A DNA stretch of 64,000 nucleotides from Parasponia andersonii. Taxonomy: Eukaryota > Streptophyta > Magnoliopsida > Rosales > Cannabaceae. The notes beneath the pieces were generated by a model. That model was not told the origin of the DNA, made no database searches, and saw only the letters and a program-made list of their open reading frames with translations. Shown here one piece after another: positions 11,126 to 23,310 of the stretch; positions within the stretch are counted from its first letter, which is position 1, and the number at the start of each line of letters is the position of its first letter. The stretch is taken from NCBI GenBank assembly GCA_002914805.1, contig JXTB01000223.1:167267-231266 (forward strand), given 5' to 3'. A program made the translations under genes and the position numbers.

Positions 11126-11314
11126 TAACAAAAACTGAACAAATACATACAAGCTCAACTCTATTAAATGTCACTGAAAATACACATACACAACTAAATA
11201 ACAATTTTACTAACATGAGCAAAACTAAGTACTTCTAAGACATGTGTAAGCAAAAATAGGAAATTGAAAAAAAAAAGATGAAAAGAAAAGAAAAAAGAAA
11301 TCCTAAAAAAAGAA

Positions 11315-11878
11315 GGGATAATAATAAAAATATCTCATGGGTTTTGATGAAACGTTCAATATATCCCTTCAGTTTTCGTTAATTACAAAAATATCTTCTT
11401 TAATTTACAAATTGATACAAATTTCACCATTATAGTTTATTAGGTCAAAATTAACAAACAAAATGTCAAAATTACCCTCTTTCTAAACTTGTAACAAAAC
11501 AAATATTACTTAAAGAGTAATAAATAATGTTCAATAAAGAAAAAAATAGTAGTGGATGAAAGAGAAAAATGACTAAGAATAAGAAGATTTGGTGAAGAAA
11601 AGTCATATAATTTTTTTTTAAATAAATTTTTTCCTTTTTTTAGCTATTTAATTGTATTTAGGTAATGGTATCTTGGTCATTTCAAAAATATTTGTTTGTT
11701 ACAAGTTTAAAGAGAGAATAATTTTGATATTTTGTTTGTTAATTTTGACCTAATAAACTATAAGGGTGAAAGTTATATTAATTTGTCAATCAGAGGAGAT
11801 ATTTTTATAATTTATGAAAACTGAAGAGGTATATTGAGCATTTCATCAAAACTTAAGGGATATTTTTGTCATTATCCC
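11315..11878. mobile_element. Non-autonomous element with about 190-bp terminal inverted repeats
   Basis: The left arm 11315-11505 and right arm 11689-11878 are inverted copies of about 190 bp, with the same GGGATAAT start, the same TTTTGATGAAA block, the same TTATAGTTTATTAGGTCAAA block and the same AACTTGTAACAAA inner end. Only about 180 bp of AT-rich DNA separates them and no transposase is encoded. Long TIRs of this size are typical of Mutator-like (MULE/MITE) elements. The flanks (AAAAAAGAA and AAAAATTAT) are too low-complexity to prove a 9-bp target duplication. Confidence 0.85.
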
Positions 11879-12078
11879 AAAAATTATTGACAGGTGAAAA
11901 AAGAAGTACACTTTAAAAGAAGGGTAATTGACACTGAAATATTGTGAGTTTTAAGTTTCTATAAAAACTAACATGATTTTTTTACTTTTGCAATTTAATA
12001 CCTTGACACATTTTAAATTTATAAAAATCAATATTCTAAACAGAACAATCAAGTAATTTCAACATATGAATAGACTAA

Positions 12079-12434
12079 GGCCCTGTTTGTTTTACTCATT
12101 CCATTCCATTTAAATAGAAAATTTATTGAAATGTGTATTTGTTTCAATAATTCCAATTTTTCTACTCAAATAGTTTTTTAGAATAAGTATTTATTTCAAC
12201 AATTCAGTTTTTCCATTCAAATGGTCTATCAATTACATTAATCATTAGAATGGATTTTTTGAATTTTGAAATAAGAATGGAGCTTAGGAGATGGTTTTGA
12301 ACGATCTATTCTAATGTTTTCTATTACAACACATTCTATTTTATTTCACTTCAAGTGTCTTTAATTCTAATTATAATCCATTCAATAATTTCTATGTAAA
12401 TATATACAATCAAATAGGTAAACCAAACAAAGCC
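12079..12434. mobile_element. Tourist-like MITE (PIF/Harbinger type)
   Basis: The left end is GGCCCTGTTTGTTTTAC and the right end, read inverted, is GGCTTTGTTTGGTTTAC. Both ends are flanked by the 3-bp direct repeat TAA (12076-12078 and 12435-12437), the target duplication expected for PIF/Harbinger elements. The 356-bp interior is AT-rich and non-coding. Confidence 0.75.
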
Positions 12435-12544
12435 TAAATTATCTTTCATTTCTTATCAGTTAAAAAGTTTTAGACACCATATTCAAATTATCGACCAAAA
12501 GTAATACTAGATTAACATTTAAAACTAAAAAATATTGAAAAAAA

Positions 12545-13125
12545 ATAAAAAGAAACAATTATATTTTAAACATAAACCAAATCTTTTTTCTCTCATCTTC
12601 TCATCTTTCTCACCCAAAACAAAAAGAACTCAATGTCTCTCAACCGTAGTCCATAGAGGTCCCCCATTCCAGCCGTCAGTGTCTATGGAGGCCGCAAGTT
12701 TCACTCCTACCGCTCTCTTGACGATGGCAAATGGCAGCGGTGACATGGGAGTAGGAGGACCAGAACGACATGGGGTGGGTTTGATTTTTTTCATTAATTA
12801 AATTACCATTCATTAGTAAATCAATTAAAAATGTTTGCACATCTTATCAACCAAATATAATACTTGAAAAACATGTAAAAGCCAAAAAAATAAAAAAATA
12901 AATAAAAATCCTGAACCAAAAAACCCAAAACAATTTTGAAAAAATAAATCAAATTCAAAAATATATATTTTTTAAACCTAACCACAAACCCTATTTTCTC
13001 TCCTCCTCTCATCTTTCTCGCCCAAATAAAAAAAGAAGTCAGTCTCCATAGACGTCCACATTCCCTCTCTCCATGATTCCTTCCAGCTATCGACGTCCAA
13101 GGAGGCCACAAGTTTCACCATCGAC
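12545..13125. repeat. Tandem duplication with a period of about 408 bp
   Basis: About 12545-12715 and about 12951-13125 share CTCATCTTTCTC(A/G)CCCAAA, then AAGAA-CAGTCTC-like blocks, then GGAGGCC(G/A)CAAGTTTCAC. Small open frames here (12535-12801 plus; 12821-13111 minus) lie in these copies and show no protein family. Confidence 0.65.
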
Positions 13126-13130
13126 TATCA

Positions 13131-14630
13131 ATTGTTACAACATAGGTTTAACTTCTGCCCCTTGCAAATGAGAGTTTGGCAAGGCATGAAGGAATCGTTC
13201 AGTCGGCTTTACGTGTTTCTTTTATTTCAATAGGTATTTTCTTTTTTTTTTTTTTTACTCAAGGTGTAAGTATTTTTTTAATNTATATATATATATATAT
13301 ATTATGGAGTATTTACACACAAATTGTTTACTTGCTAAGCACATGATGAAAAATGGACTATCTGTAATGTTATCAAAAATAATCTTTATTGACAAATCAC
13401 ATATGTAAAATTACTCGAATGCCAAATTTCTTAACAAACTCTGAAATATATTCTTTTCCAATAAATCACAAATTACTTTTGCTATCACTATCCCTGCAAC
13501 ATTCTACCACTATCATCGTTCCCTAACCTAGCCACGCCTTCATTCAGTTGCGGTAGGACTTGTTCAAATACTAATCCCTATTATTTTGATGCCAATCAAA
13601 CAATCTCGAACAGTTGTTGAAACATTGCGACCCTAATTGCAAATTTTTAACTATGGTCAAACGTGGTCGGCCACCCTTATTTTATTTTGTTTTTTTTGAT
13701 ATAGTCAAAATTTTTCAACCATAGACAAGTTAGGAGTAATTTTATGATTCTAAATTTTTTATTTAATTTTATAAATAATTTATAGTTCGTCCCCTGCAGC
13801 ATTCTGCCATTACATCGATTTTGATCCGAGCATGCCTTTATATATATAAAGTTAAAACTAGTCCGTTCAACAAAGTTCAAGAACAATTCACTTCCCACAA
13901 AAATGAAAATAGTTTTTATTTGTCTCACGTTTTTTTTAAGCCTTAATGATACAACTTTTTAGGTTGAAAACAAAAATCTCTTTAGTTAGACTAGACATAA
14001 AAGATAATGGGCTTTTATATTAAAAATCAACAATTGTCTTAGTCGTTCACAACGTGAAATACAGAGAGTAGATTCTGAAAATAAACACTTGACCCTGACC
14101 TGTCGTTTTTATTTCACAACCACCAAAACGAATCATGTCAGAAAACGACATGTAGTTTGGATGCCTAAAAGACGGAGGGCGGTGGCCTATTGCTTTAAAC
14201 TAAAAACGACAGTCAACTTTAGATGAAATGAAAAAATCATTTTCCTATGGGCGGCAGCAACGTCAAGAAGACAGGTGTCCTCTCACTAAACGACAACATG
14301 CAAATTCTATTTTTAACCTGTTGACAAAAAAACCACTTGGAATGTCTAATTTTGTAACGACTTACGTTAAACACTCCTTGAAATCAAACACAAAAAATGA
14401 AAATAATATAGATATCCATGATTTTATAAGTCAACCTTCGTATCAAATATATGTTGTATATTAAATTTTGTAATTTTCATTTAATGATGAACCATTATCA
14501 TTTAAAGCCAATAATTATCTTTTTAAAATTAAAACAAATATTGGAGATAATTTTATAATTTTACAACTAAGAAAAGAAAATTTGTAACTACTTAAAAAAA
14601 ATGCGTGTCGAAATCCTTGTCGAACAAGTA
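13131..14630. other. AT-rich intergenic DNA upstream of the NAC gene
   Basis: It contains a poly-T run (about 13242-13257), a TA microsatellite after an ambiguous base at 13283, and a few AACGAC-rich segments around 14090-14300. I see no gene. Confidence 0.55.
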
Positions 14631-14638
14631 TCTCTCTC

Positions 14639-14646
14639 TATAAATA
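14639..14646 (+). promoter_or_regulatory. TATA box of the NAC gene
   Basis: TATAAATA follows a CT-rich stretch and lies about 130 bp upstream of the NAC start codon at 14771, a normal distance for a plant core promoter plus short leader. Confidence 0.6.
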
Positions 14647-14770
14647 CTGAGCTTGGTCTTTGCATTTGCTGTTTGCGCTAGTATTCTTTTCTCTTTTAAC
14701 TTACTTCCTCTGAAGATCTAAAAGCACAAAAGAATAATAAAGAAAGCGCGTTTGAATATTCATTCTTGAG

Positions 14771-15148
14771 ATGGCTAGTTACTACATTCCTGAGTTTCCA
14801 CTGCCACTAGGCTATAGATTTTGCCCTACCGATGAGGAGTTGATAACATACTATTTGGCGAAAAAGGTCTTTAAGCAGCCTGATATGCCACCGAACAATA
14901 TCCAAGAAGTGAATCTTTATGATTATAGTCCACAAGAACTTCATGGTTAGTACTCTTTTCATATCTTTCTATATAAATCTTTATGAATATGACAATATTT
15001 ATATATTCAATATCCACTGCTTCAAGTCTAGATGCATGTTAGGAGTATGTGATCATCATAATTTTTATTGCTTAATACTCATGCTTGCATGCATCATCTT
15101 TCATTCTCATTCTTTTATCTTTCTTCTAATTTTGTTCCATATAAATCT

Positions 15149-15188
<40 letters not shown>

Positions 15189-16893
15189 CACATATAGACA
15201 TAACGTATATATGAACAAACTAATGCGCAGAGATCGCAGAACACATATTGCTATATGTACATACATATATATTAAAGAAAAAGATCAGGTTCTTGGTTAG
15301 TTACAACATGTATTTTAAATGGGCTCTTGGTTAAATATATAGACTAATTATATATTTCTAGAATTCACGTTAAGAAAATCTTTAACTTTTTATTTACGTG
15401 TGACTTTAGTGATAACAAAGGACGTTAGTGCATCAATATCATTAAACGGTATAAAGAATAAGATGATCTTTTGTTGCTGTATTTGTATCTTTAATTCTTT
15501 CTATATATTTAGTTCAACATATATATAATATATATATACGTAAACAATTGTATTGTCTCGTAGCTAGGTCAAAATCATGACATGCTTAATTATCTATATT
15601 GATATTGATATTTATGTTAATTGTTTATTTTTTGAACACAGAGATTTATGGAGCGCCTAATGATAATGAACTATATGTTTGGACACAAAGAAAGCCAAGG
15701 TACCCAAATGGTGTTAAGACTAGTCGCACAGCTAGAAAAGGATTTTGGAAAGCTACCATGACTGAAAAAAAGATAATGGATGAGAATGGATATATTATTG
15801 GGTACAAAAATGCGCTGGAATTTCGTGAAGGAAAAGGAAAAAAAACAATTTGGCTCATGTATGAATACATAGCCACTCAAAACTGTGCTAGTGATAATCC
15901 ACAAGTTAATCCAAAAAAGGTACGTATAAGGATAAAATTAATACCCACTTCTATTATTGATTTATTTGTTTGTTTATATTCGAAATAATCCTTATAAGTT
16001 AAAATATATCATTTTTTTATTCAAAGAGAACAAATTCATGGTCTCTAATTGTTTAAACTTTTTGCTTTAATATTTTGCAGATTGATGAATGGGTACTTTG
16101 CAAAGTCTACGTGAGTAGAAGGAATTATAAAAATCTCCAAACTAGTAGTGCAAAATCGGAAGAGACAAATCATCAAAACTCGAAGTATTTACAAGGAGGA
16201 CCTAGTAATAATATCCTTAAAAATGTTAATGGTCCTCCTGAAAACCAGTTCGAAGCTCACGACATGCCATACCAAATTTCTTCTAATCTTAGTCATGATC
16301 AGGTTCAATACTATCCAAACTACATGGAGTCCACACAAGTATCTGATCAAATTCTGAAAGAGACAATTCACCAAAACTTGGGGGAGACACATCAAACACC
16401 TGCTAGTTACTTACAAGCGAGACCTAGTAATAATATCTTTAATGTTAGTGGTCCTCGTCATGATCAAAACCAGCTGAAGACTCGTGTACAAAATCAAATT
16501 CCTATTGGTGTTTATGCTCACCAATGTCCAAACTCAGTGGAATATACTAATAGTTCTGCTAATGATCATGCCTATGCTCAAAATATGGATCAGTACTTAC
16601 GAGCAGGATCTAGTATCAACATCTATAATTCTGATGCTCTTTCTAATACTGATTATGATTATCTTGTTCAAGATTATCCAAGCTATTCGAAGTACACACA
16701 ATTATCTTACCAAGATTCGGAAGAGACGAGTCACCAAAATTTAGTGGATTTGGATCACGTACCAAATCAAATTCTTTTAAACACGGATCATAATGGTCAT
16801 ATTCAGAATTATACAAGTTACGAAGATCATGAAGATTTGAAAGAGTTAGATCAATTGATGAGTACAGAAGTCGTGATTAGATTAATAGACTGA
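14771..16893 (+). CDS. Divergent NAC-domain transcription factor
   Basis: Three exons: 14771-14945, 15642-15919 and 16081-16893, all with GT-AG introns, giving 421 residues. The first two exons plus the start of the third encode the NAC DNA-binding domain (about residues 10-162), the usual NAC intron layout. Subdomain A reads LPLGYRFCPTDEEL (usually LPPGFRFHPTDEEL). Subdomain C has RYPNGVKTSRTARKGFWKAT, and subdomain E has IDEWVLCKVY. Departures from consensus include loss of the PW(D/E)LP motif (here SPQELH), WKATM for WKATG and LMYEY for MHEY. The C-terminal 260 residues are Asn/Gln-rich and made of degenerate repeats, a plausible transactivation region. It probably binds DNA as a dimer in the nucleus, like other NACs. 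Whether DNA binding is normal with these substitutions is open. It lies 1.5 kb from, and convergent with, the EMSY-LIKE gene. Confidence 0.9.
16159..16839 (+). repeat. Degenerate in-frame repeats in the NAC C terminus
   Basis: Four imperfect units start at residues 178, 244, 313 and 365 of the protein. Recurrent signatures are EET-HQN (units 1, 2 and 4), YLQ--PSNNI (units 1 and 2; YLRAGSSINI in unit 3) and a Tyr-rich end (YYPNYMEST, YPSYSKYTQ, QNYTSYEDH). Unit length varies from about 40 to 67 residues, which suggests old internal duplication. Confidence 0.75.
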
Positions 16894-17616
16894 TTGAAAT
16901 AGTTGAAATAAACTATTTTTTTCTTGGGGTTGTAACAAAAATTATCAATTTGACTAGGTTCTATTTTATTATAAATTGGGTTTTTGTATACTGTTCTCTT
17001 GAAACTAGATTGATTTTTACTTTTTGTTTGTATATTTTTGTCCCTTTGGATACCTATCTATATATAATTATCATATGGTTTATCTCAATTTGTATTATTA
17101 TGTTCCTACTTGAATTTCATAGCAAGCAATTAAATTGTCATGAGCACATCTCTTGAAATATAGCACATCTCTATAGAAAAAAAACATACACAAAAAAAAA
17201 AAAAATCCAATATACATACTTTTACTTTGAGGTAATACTATATAATGTAATTATATTTTGTGATTTGTGAACTTTGAAGTTTTACTTTGGAGGATATAAT
17301 ATTAGAACTCCATGTATCTGGTTTTAGGAAATTTTTGCGAAAAAAGAAAAATTTTATAGTTATTAGTGCAAAATCAAATCTTGCCATTGTTGTCTGCTTA
17401 ATTCCCAAATGCAAAACGACTACGTTCTTCGTGTGGCACCCAACGTGGAATGACACATCTTCCCAAATGCAAAACGGCTAAGTTCTTCGTGTGGCACCCA
17501 ACGTGGAATGACACATCTAAATGACCATGGTCTTGGCCGCCAAAACGACAACTACAATCAAACTTTCCAAACGACCAGCCCATATTGCTATTTTCTCTTT
17601 TATTTGTTTTAGTTTA
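16894..17616. other. NAC 3' flank with a 58-bp tandem duplication
   Basis: The likely 3' UTR extends to about 17150. Two 58-bp units, 17403-17460 and 17461-17518, differ at only a few bases and contain ACGTTCTTCGTGTGGCACCC-type sequence, much richer in G+C than their surroundings. A poly-A run lies near 17185-17205. Confidence 0.7.
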
Positions 17617-17985
17617 GGATAAATTGCAAAAAAATACTTTGACACTTGTATGTTCTACAATTTAATCCATAAAGTTTAAATTCTACACACACAAAAATAT
17701 CATAAGATTAATAATTTTTAAAAATTAAGACTTGAGTCAATTTTTTGAATAACTTTAACTCATAAAAAACAATAATATCCTCAAAATTAAAAAGAATAAT
17801 AAAAATTAATCAAATTTTAATAAATAATATTATTATTTTTTTGTTACTAAAATTAGTCAAAATGCTAATTCAATGTGTTAATTTTCAGAAAATTTTAATC
17901 TCTGAATATTATTCTGCAGAATCTAAATTTTAGAATTTAAATTACAAAACGCTCAATTTTCAAAATATTTCTTTACAATTCACCC
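17617..17985. mobile_element. MITE-like element with about 70-bp inverted ends, copy 1
   Basis: The left end (GGATAAATTGCAAA) and inverted right end (GGGTGAATTGTAAA) match. The similarity continues inward for about 70 bp, including TACAATTTAATC and AGTTTAAATTCT against TGTAATTTAAAT and AATTTAGATTCT. A second full copy lies at about 29725-30102. No coding sequence. The element abuts the 3' end of the EMSY-LIKE gene. Confidence 0.75.
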
Positions 17986-17987
17986 GA

Positions 17988-17993
17988 TTTATT
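17988..17993 (-). terminator. Probable poly(A) signal of the EMSY-LIKE gene
   Basis: AATAAA on the minus strand lies about 455 bp downstream of the stop codon. It is just past the 3' limit of the region shared with the 9842-10470 copy. Confidence 0.4.
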
Positions 17994-18445
17994 GTGTTTA
18001 AGAATCAACTATTTTGTTTGTGACACGAGCAGAAATACAAGACAAATAAGGTCAAGTCAACACAATATTTACTGTAAAATGAATATGCTTCAACTGCCTT
18101 ACTAAACATAACTAGATTTACATTAGGGTTCCTGATGGAATCAGAAAATGGAATCATCTCCCTCAAAAAGAAACCAAAATCAAGAAGATGCCTTTTACAG
18201 GTGGTTTCTTGTGTTAAAACCAGAAAAGAAAATTGGGATTTCTCCAAATCAGATTAATCTAGAGAATATATCACCAATGATATATGCAACATCATCACTA
18301 CTTCCTGCCAAATGGTGCATAGGAACCCATTTTTGTTTCCCTTCTCCTTGCCAATAAAAAAAACCAGCTTCGATGCCTACTGTTCCTCTACATGATTTCA
18401 GCCTCAGATTCGAACGATTGTTTTCAACACTTGCCATTCCTCCCA

Positions 18446-21400
18446 TCATTCTCTTTCCATAGATTGTCCAGATAGGAATGGATGCTCTCCGTCTGCTTCG
18501 AAGCAAAAATGAAAAAATTAGTATAGTATAACAGTAAGCACTCTTAGCTGTTTTATCTAGAAGAAAACTAGGAAAAGATTTATTCTGAATAAGCTCAATG
18601 GCTAAACAAACAAGACAACTAAGGAAGAAAGAAGAGGTGGAGAAAAACCAATGGGCAATGTTATTTTCACACGAAATAAATCTCGACCAGGCAATACTAA
18701 CGCCAAAGGACTCAGTGCTAACAGAAAGTAATTTATAAGTTCCCTCTATGGTCTATCTCTAAGTAGTCCTGAACTCCCTCTGAGAATATATTTACTCCAC
18801 ACCAATCCAGGACGTTAGTAAAGCAAACTGATTATGATCTCTACATGTACTAAAAGACCAAAAGATTTCATGTGCACTGCTGATAGACTAACCCATTTAA
18901 CATAATTCAAATTGGTACGATTCTAAGGTCCCAAATAAGGAAAATATGCATGTACAATAACAGGCAAGAAGATCATCATGTACACATATATATTACCACT
19001 TTCACCATCAGATGCATATGCAAGCTTCGCAATGGCATCAATCAGTGCTTGTTCGTGTTCCTGCAATGAATTCAACAGACAGTTTTGTAAATCTGGAGAA
19101 AGGCAAAAGTCAGAGAAACATAGCAGATTTAGTCTTACTTTCAGCATATTCTTTGCCTTTTCGAGCTCAAAAGGATCTGGATGATTTGCACTGAAGACAG
19201 TCTCCACCTAAAAAGAAAAAGAAATTCAAAATTAAAAAATGAAATGTACATAAGTAGAAAACAAATCATTAAACCGAATTGGCTCGGGTTCATCGTACAC
19301 ACCTCCTTTACCAATGCATCGGTGTTAAGTAATTCAATATCATCTATTACTTTCTTTGCAATCCCGTTTTGTGACGGAAGGAAATCTTTCTTTGGCTGTG
19401 CCTTAATGTTTCCTCTCCCTCTTCCGGGACCTGGAAAGACACCACCACGATTGAAGGATTTCTTATGGCCACGTCCTTGTCCACCACGGCTTACTCCATG
19501 AGATATAGCTGGAGCATCACCTTCCCACTGGATATCCTCTGGAGCGATCTGCAGTTACTACTTGATCAATAGTTTCTACAAGGGCCAAACATATACAGTT
19601 CACAAGAATGGCAAGGGCACTGAAGTTGGCAAACTGTACAGGAAACCCTCCACGTTAAAGTTAAAATTTAAAAAAGGCTTGATAGAATTTGTATTAATAA
19701 TGGCGTACTGATCTGAGTAAACGAGTCAGGTTTTCTGTTTTTCAACTACTATTCAACAGACTCTAACACTTCAAAACTTGTTTATAACCTTTTCTAAAGA
19801 TAACCGCAATAAAAGTTTCATATTAGCAAACTGCTCAACCGACGCGTCAAGCATTCTCGTTAACACAACATTTTTAAGCCAACCCAACAATTCATAGAAT
19901 ATGCACAGTCTAACTACAAGAATATTTTACAACTTTTAGAAAACACCGTTCATCCCCTGATAAGTCCTCTATTTGGAGACGGTAGTAAACTACACAGAAA
20001 CAGTTGGATGAAAAGCACTCCTAGGTACCAGAAGCCAAATCTTTAACTCCCAAATAAGCTCAGTTCTGATATTATGTTCCTAAACTAATCATCTACAAAG
20101 CAACCCAGCTTGCAGCCATCATCCTTAAATCTTCGATAGTTTAGGAAAAAATAATATAAAACAAGAATCTTACCTCCTTGAGGTCAACCCATTCCCAAGT
20201 CTCATTTGCTGTATTCATATCATAGACCAAAGCATGACGGCCCTGTAAATAATAAAAAGATAGCAGAATGACTGAGGAATATGGCACTAAGCATGGTCAA
20301 TCTTTCTCAGATATGGCCACTTTACTCCCATCAACCAGGGCTTGGATCTCAAGGCACAGCACATGGAGCCTCTACTATTAAATTTCCCAAGATCAAAAGC
20401 ATAAACAAGGGAAAAAACATATCTGAAAAGAGAAGTGGTAGACCTAAGGAAACATAAACCAACTATAAAACTCTATGACTTTTGATAAGTTACAATGTCT
20501 AAGAGGCAGATATTGAAACATAAAACTCTCAAAAACTCCAAAACAAACCTCCGCGGCATGATAATCAGTTATGACAGCCTCATAGAAGCTGTTGTCTTCA
20601 GGCCACCGAGTCCACACTTTCCTCCCAATTAATGAATCAAATGATGCAGCTTCAGTAGGCTCATTTGTGGCACGGACAGAAGAATAACTTCGATTCAGAT
20701 ACGATCTATTCCCAACATTTACTGTAGAAGGGGACTGCATGGATTTCATTGCGGATAGACCAGGAAATTGGTGAGTCTGCCAATTAAAACAGAACATATC
20801 AATGTTAGTCAACAATCTTTCTTTACTCTAATCATTTAGTCCACAGATAAACAGTTCAAGGTTTATGTAGCTCCTGAACTGCTCAAAGGGTGGTACCGTT
20901 TGCGTTTTCTGTTTCTTGCGAGATGACAAAACAGTAGGACTGGGCAAAACATCATATACAGCCTGCGATGAGTTGAGCCTTGCAGTTTGATTTCCCCCTG
21001 ACTTTCTCCACTCTCTGATGTCATGGCCCAAAACATGACAGATTAGACAATAGGGACAATAAAATCCTGCAAATTAAACACAGCTTCCTGCTATTGCAAC
21101 CGTTTCAAGAGAGACACTACCTACCTTATTTTACTAATGATGTCATCTGCATTTACCCTCGTCAGTAATTCTCTGTGTTCATCATCTGATACTCTCAACT
21201 CTTTCCTAAGTTCTGTAATCAAACCCTCTTTCTCCTAAAGAATAGACAAAGAATCAAGCATTTAAAGTTGACTCAGAAAAGACCAAGAAACAAAGTAAAC
21301 CAGCATAGAAAAAACAGACATTGAAAGAAAGACAACATAATACCCAAGAAATGGCGTCAGACTGAGCTTTAAAGGCACGTAGAACTGCACAATACGCTTC

Positions 21401-22919
21401 CTGCTCGAGATGATGAATTTGGGCCTCCATGTCAGTGTACATCCTAGGATATGAGATAGAACCTACAGCAGACCTTTCATTCCCAGCAACTCTACTCCCC
21501 CTTGGAACTCTGTTTTGATGAGATGGAGGAATATCATCATCAGTACCTGCAGTTATTTGATATCAAGACATACATGATCACAAGAAAAGAGTGTTTACCA
21601 CAATGGCAGGGAGAGAGCACCAATTGACAAGATTTGGTGCTACCTTGTGAATAATTTCTCTCTTTATTTCATGCACATGCCATTATTTATTTCTTGTTAT
21701 TGTTTCATGATATAGATGAGCCCTTTGAGTTGTACTGAGGAGACAATTATATAATAAAATCCAACAAATGCAAGCACTGAAAATAGGAAACACCGCAAGA
21801 AACGAAGTCTATAGACAAGGAAGAAAATTTAGTTGGTCTAATCATGTAACCTATTGTTTACCTAACTAATATGAAGAAATTCAAGCCCAATAATACAGCG
21901 AGTAACAACTCTAGATATGAAGATAAATGGGCATTCAAATAATATTCACCTCATCCGAAATACACTCATCATAATTTCATCTCGTGGGGAAACAAAAGAT
22001 CCTTAAGACTTATTTCCTAAGCATATTATACTCACGCGAAGCAATTCATCTTCAGAACCTCTTTATCAACATATCGCTTAAAATTTTAGAATTTTAACTA
22101 TATCTTCTTTCGCTTGGCTGGATAGCCAACTAAACTGATTGACCAGCATCACCAAATGACAATAGCCTAGTCGTAATGTAGGGATTAACATGAACTAACT
22201 CATTCAATATTTGCTTCGTTTTTCTACTAATGCAACTGACAATCATTTCAACTGGTTTAAATTCGAATTACTGAGTACAAAGCAATTGTATTCATATTAG
22301 AGTTTCTAATCCTCACAATCAAGTTAAGTAAAAGCAAAACTAATACAATTATTAGCAGCCCTAAGAAAGTGAAATAAATTTCTAAACTATTCTCCTTCCT
22401 TTTGCACCTTACAAGAACAGCAATCACACCATTTCAACGTTGCACTTATAAACACATTCCCTAAAGGGAGACAAACCCAGAACAAATTCCAACATTAGTT
22501 CCAAGAGATGTCACTTCTCCCTCCAATACCCAAAAAAACCAAAAGCCATAAACTTTCTTTATGCTAATGAACCAGGTAAGACCCCACATTTTTAGGCAAA
22601 TCCAACCCAACCCCTCAAACCAACATATAAATTCAAATTAGCCCCAAAAGCCAATTCCCTCCAAACAAAATCCAGAAGGGTCAAATTCAAATTAGCACCA
22701 AAACCCTAATTCCCTCCACACAACTCCACAAACCGTTATACTTGTCCAACCCATAAAACATTTAAAACCCAATTTCCCAAATCAAGAAAGAAAAGAAAGA
22801 AAAAAGAACTTTAACCCATAAACGACGAAGATTCCAAGACTGCTCTTTTGCCTGCAAAAACAAGAAAAAGTGTGTAAACAGTCGAACTCACCACTGCTAT
22901 CGGAGCCATTGTAGTCCAT
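18446..22919 (-). CDS. EML: EMSY-LIKE protein (ENT plus Agenet/Tudor domains)
   Basis: Ten coding exons, all on GT-AG borders and in phase: 22892-22919, 21344-21546, 21125-21234, 20897-21014, 20549-20776, 20174-20242, 19303-19548, 19139-19207, 18997-19060 and 18446-18492. They give 393 residues. Residues 49-125 are an ENT domain ([52 protein letters not shown]). Residues 198-262 are an Agenet/Tudor-like domain ([40 protein letters not shown]). A Gly/Arg-rich linker and a C-terminal coiled coil (about 332-372) follow, ending [19 protein letters not shown]. Arabidopsis EML proteins are nuclear histone readers tied to EDM2/RPP7 immunity and seed development, and by similarity this one should act in chromatin. 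The end of exon 4 is the least certain border: the donor is weak and related proteins have a longer linker there. The closest relatives by memory are EML3/EML4. Confidence 0.93.
21547..22891 (-). other. Long first intron of the EMSY-LIKE gene
   Basis: This 1,345-bp intron follows only 28 coding bases. It is longer than any other intron in the gene and contains no recognisable element. Long first introns near the start codon often raise expression in plants, but that is inference here. Confidence 0.8.
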
Positions 22920-23192
22920 TCCAAGTCGAAACGACAATACAATATTCAAAACGACAAAGAATTCCGGGATAAATTAGAAACTTGGGCGGGGGGAGAGCGG
23001 GGGTTGAGATTCTGGCAAGGCGGATAGTGATGTTAATGAACGACAAAATGCCAAACAGGGTATTAAGCCTTCTAATTGTCGTTTCGATTCCAAAGGGATT
23101 TCGCTGCTAAAGATTGTTGCTTGTGTTTACAATAGCTTGAAAGCTCGCTGGGTTCTTGGGCTGAACGACAATACTAGAAAGGAAGAGAGCTA

Positions 23193-23237
23193 AACGAGAG
23201 ACAGAGAGAGACAGAGACAGAGACAGAGACAGAGAGA
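23193..23237 (-). repeat. GA/CT microsatellite in the EMSY-LIKE 5' leader
   Basis: AGAGAC-type units on the plus strand (CT-rich on the coding strand) lie between the TATA box and the start codon. CT-rich leaders are common in plant housekeeping genes. Confidence 0.7.
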
Positions 23238-23300
23238 TCCCTTTTCGAGTTTTTGAGTTCCGACTTCGTTGGTGTGAGTTTTGGTGATGAAAAAATGGCT

Positions 23301-23310
23301 CCTTATATAG
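23301..23310 (-). promoter_or_regulatory. TATA box of the EMSY-LIKE gene
   Basis: CTATATAAGG on the minus strand lies about 385 bp upstream of the start codon, just before the CT-rich leader. Confidence 0.6.

Noticed and set aside
12535..13111. Two small frames with MKKNKKK and MWPPW starts
   Set aside because: Both lie in the 408-bp tandem duplication and neither is conserved between its two units.
18005..18506. Frames on both strands around the EMSY-LIKE 3' end
   Set aside because: Explained by the last exon and 3' UTR of the EMSY-LIKE gene.
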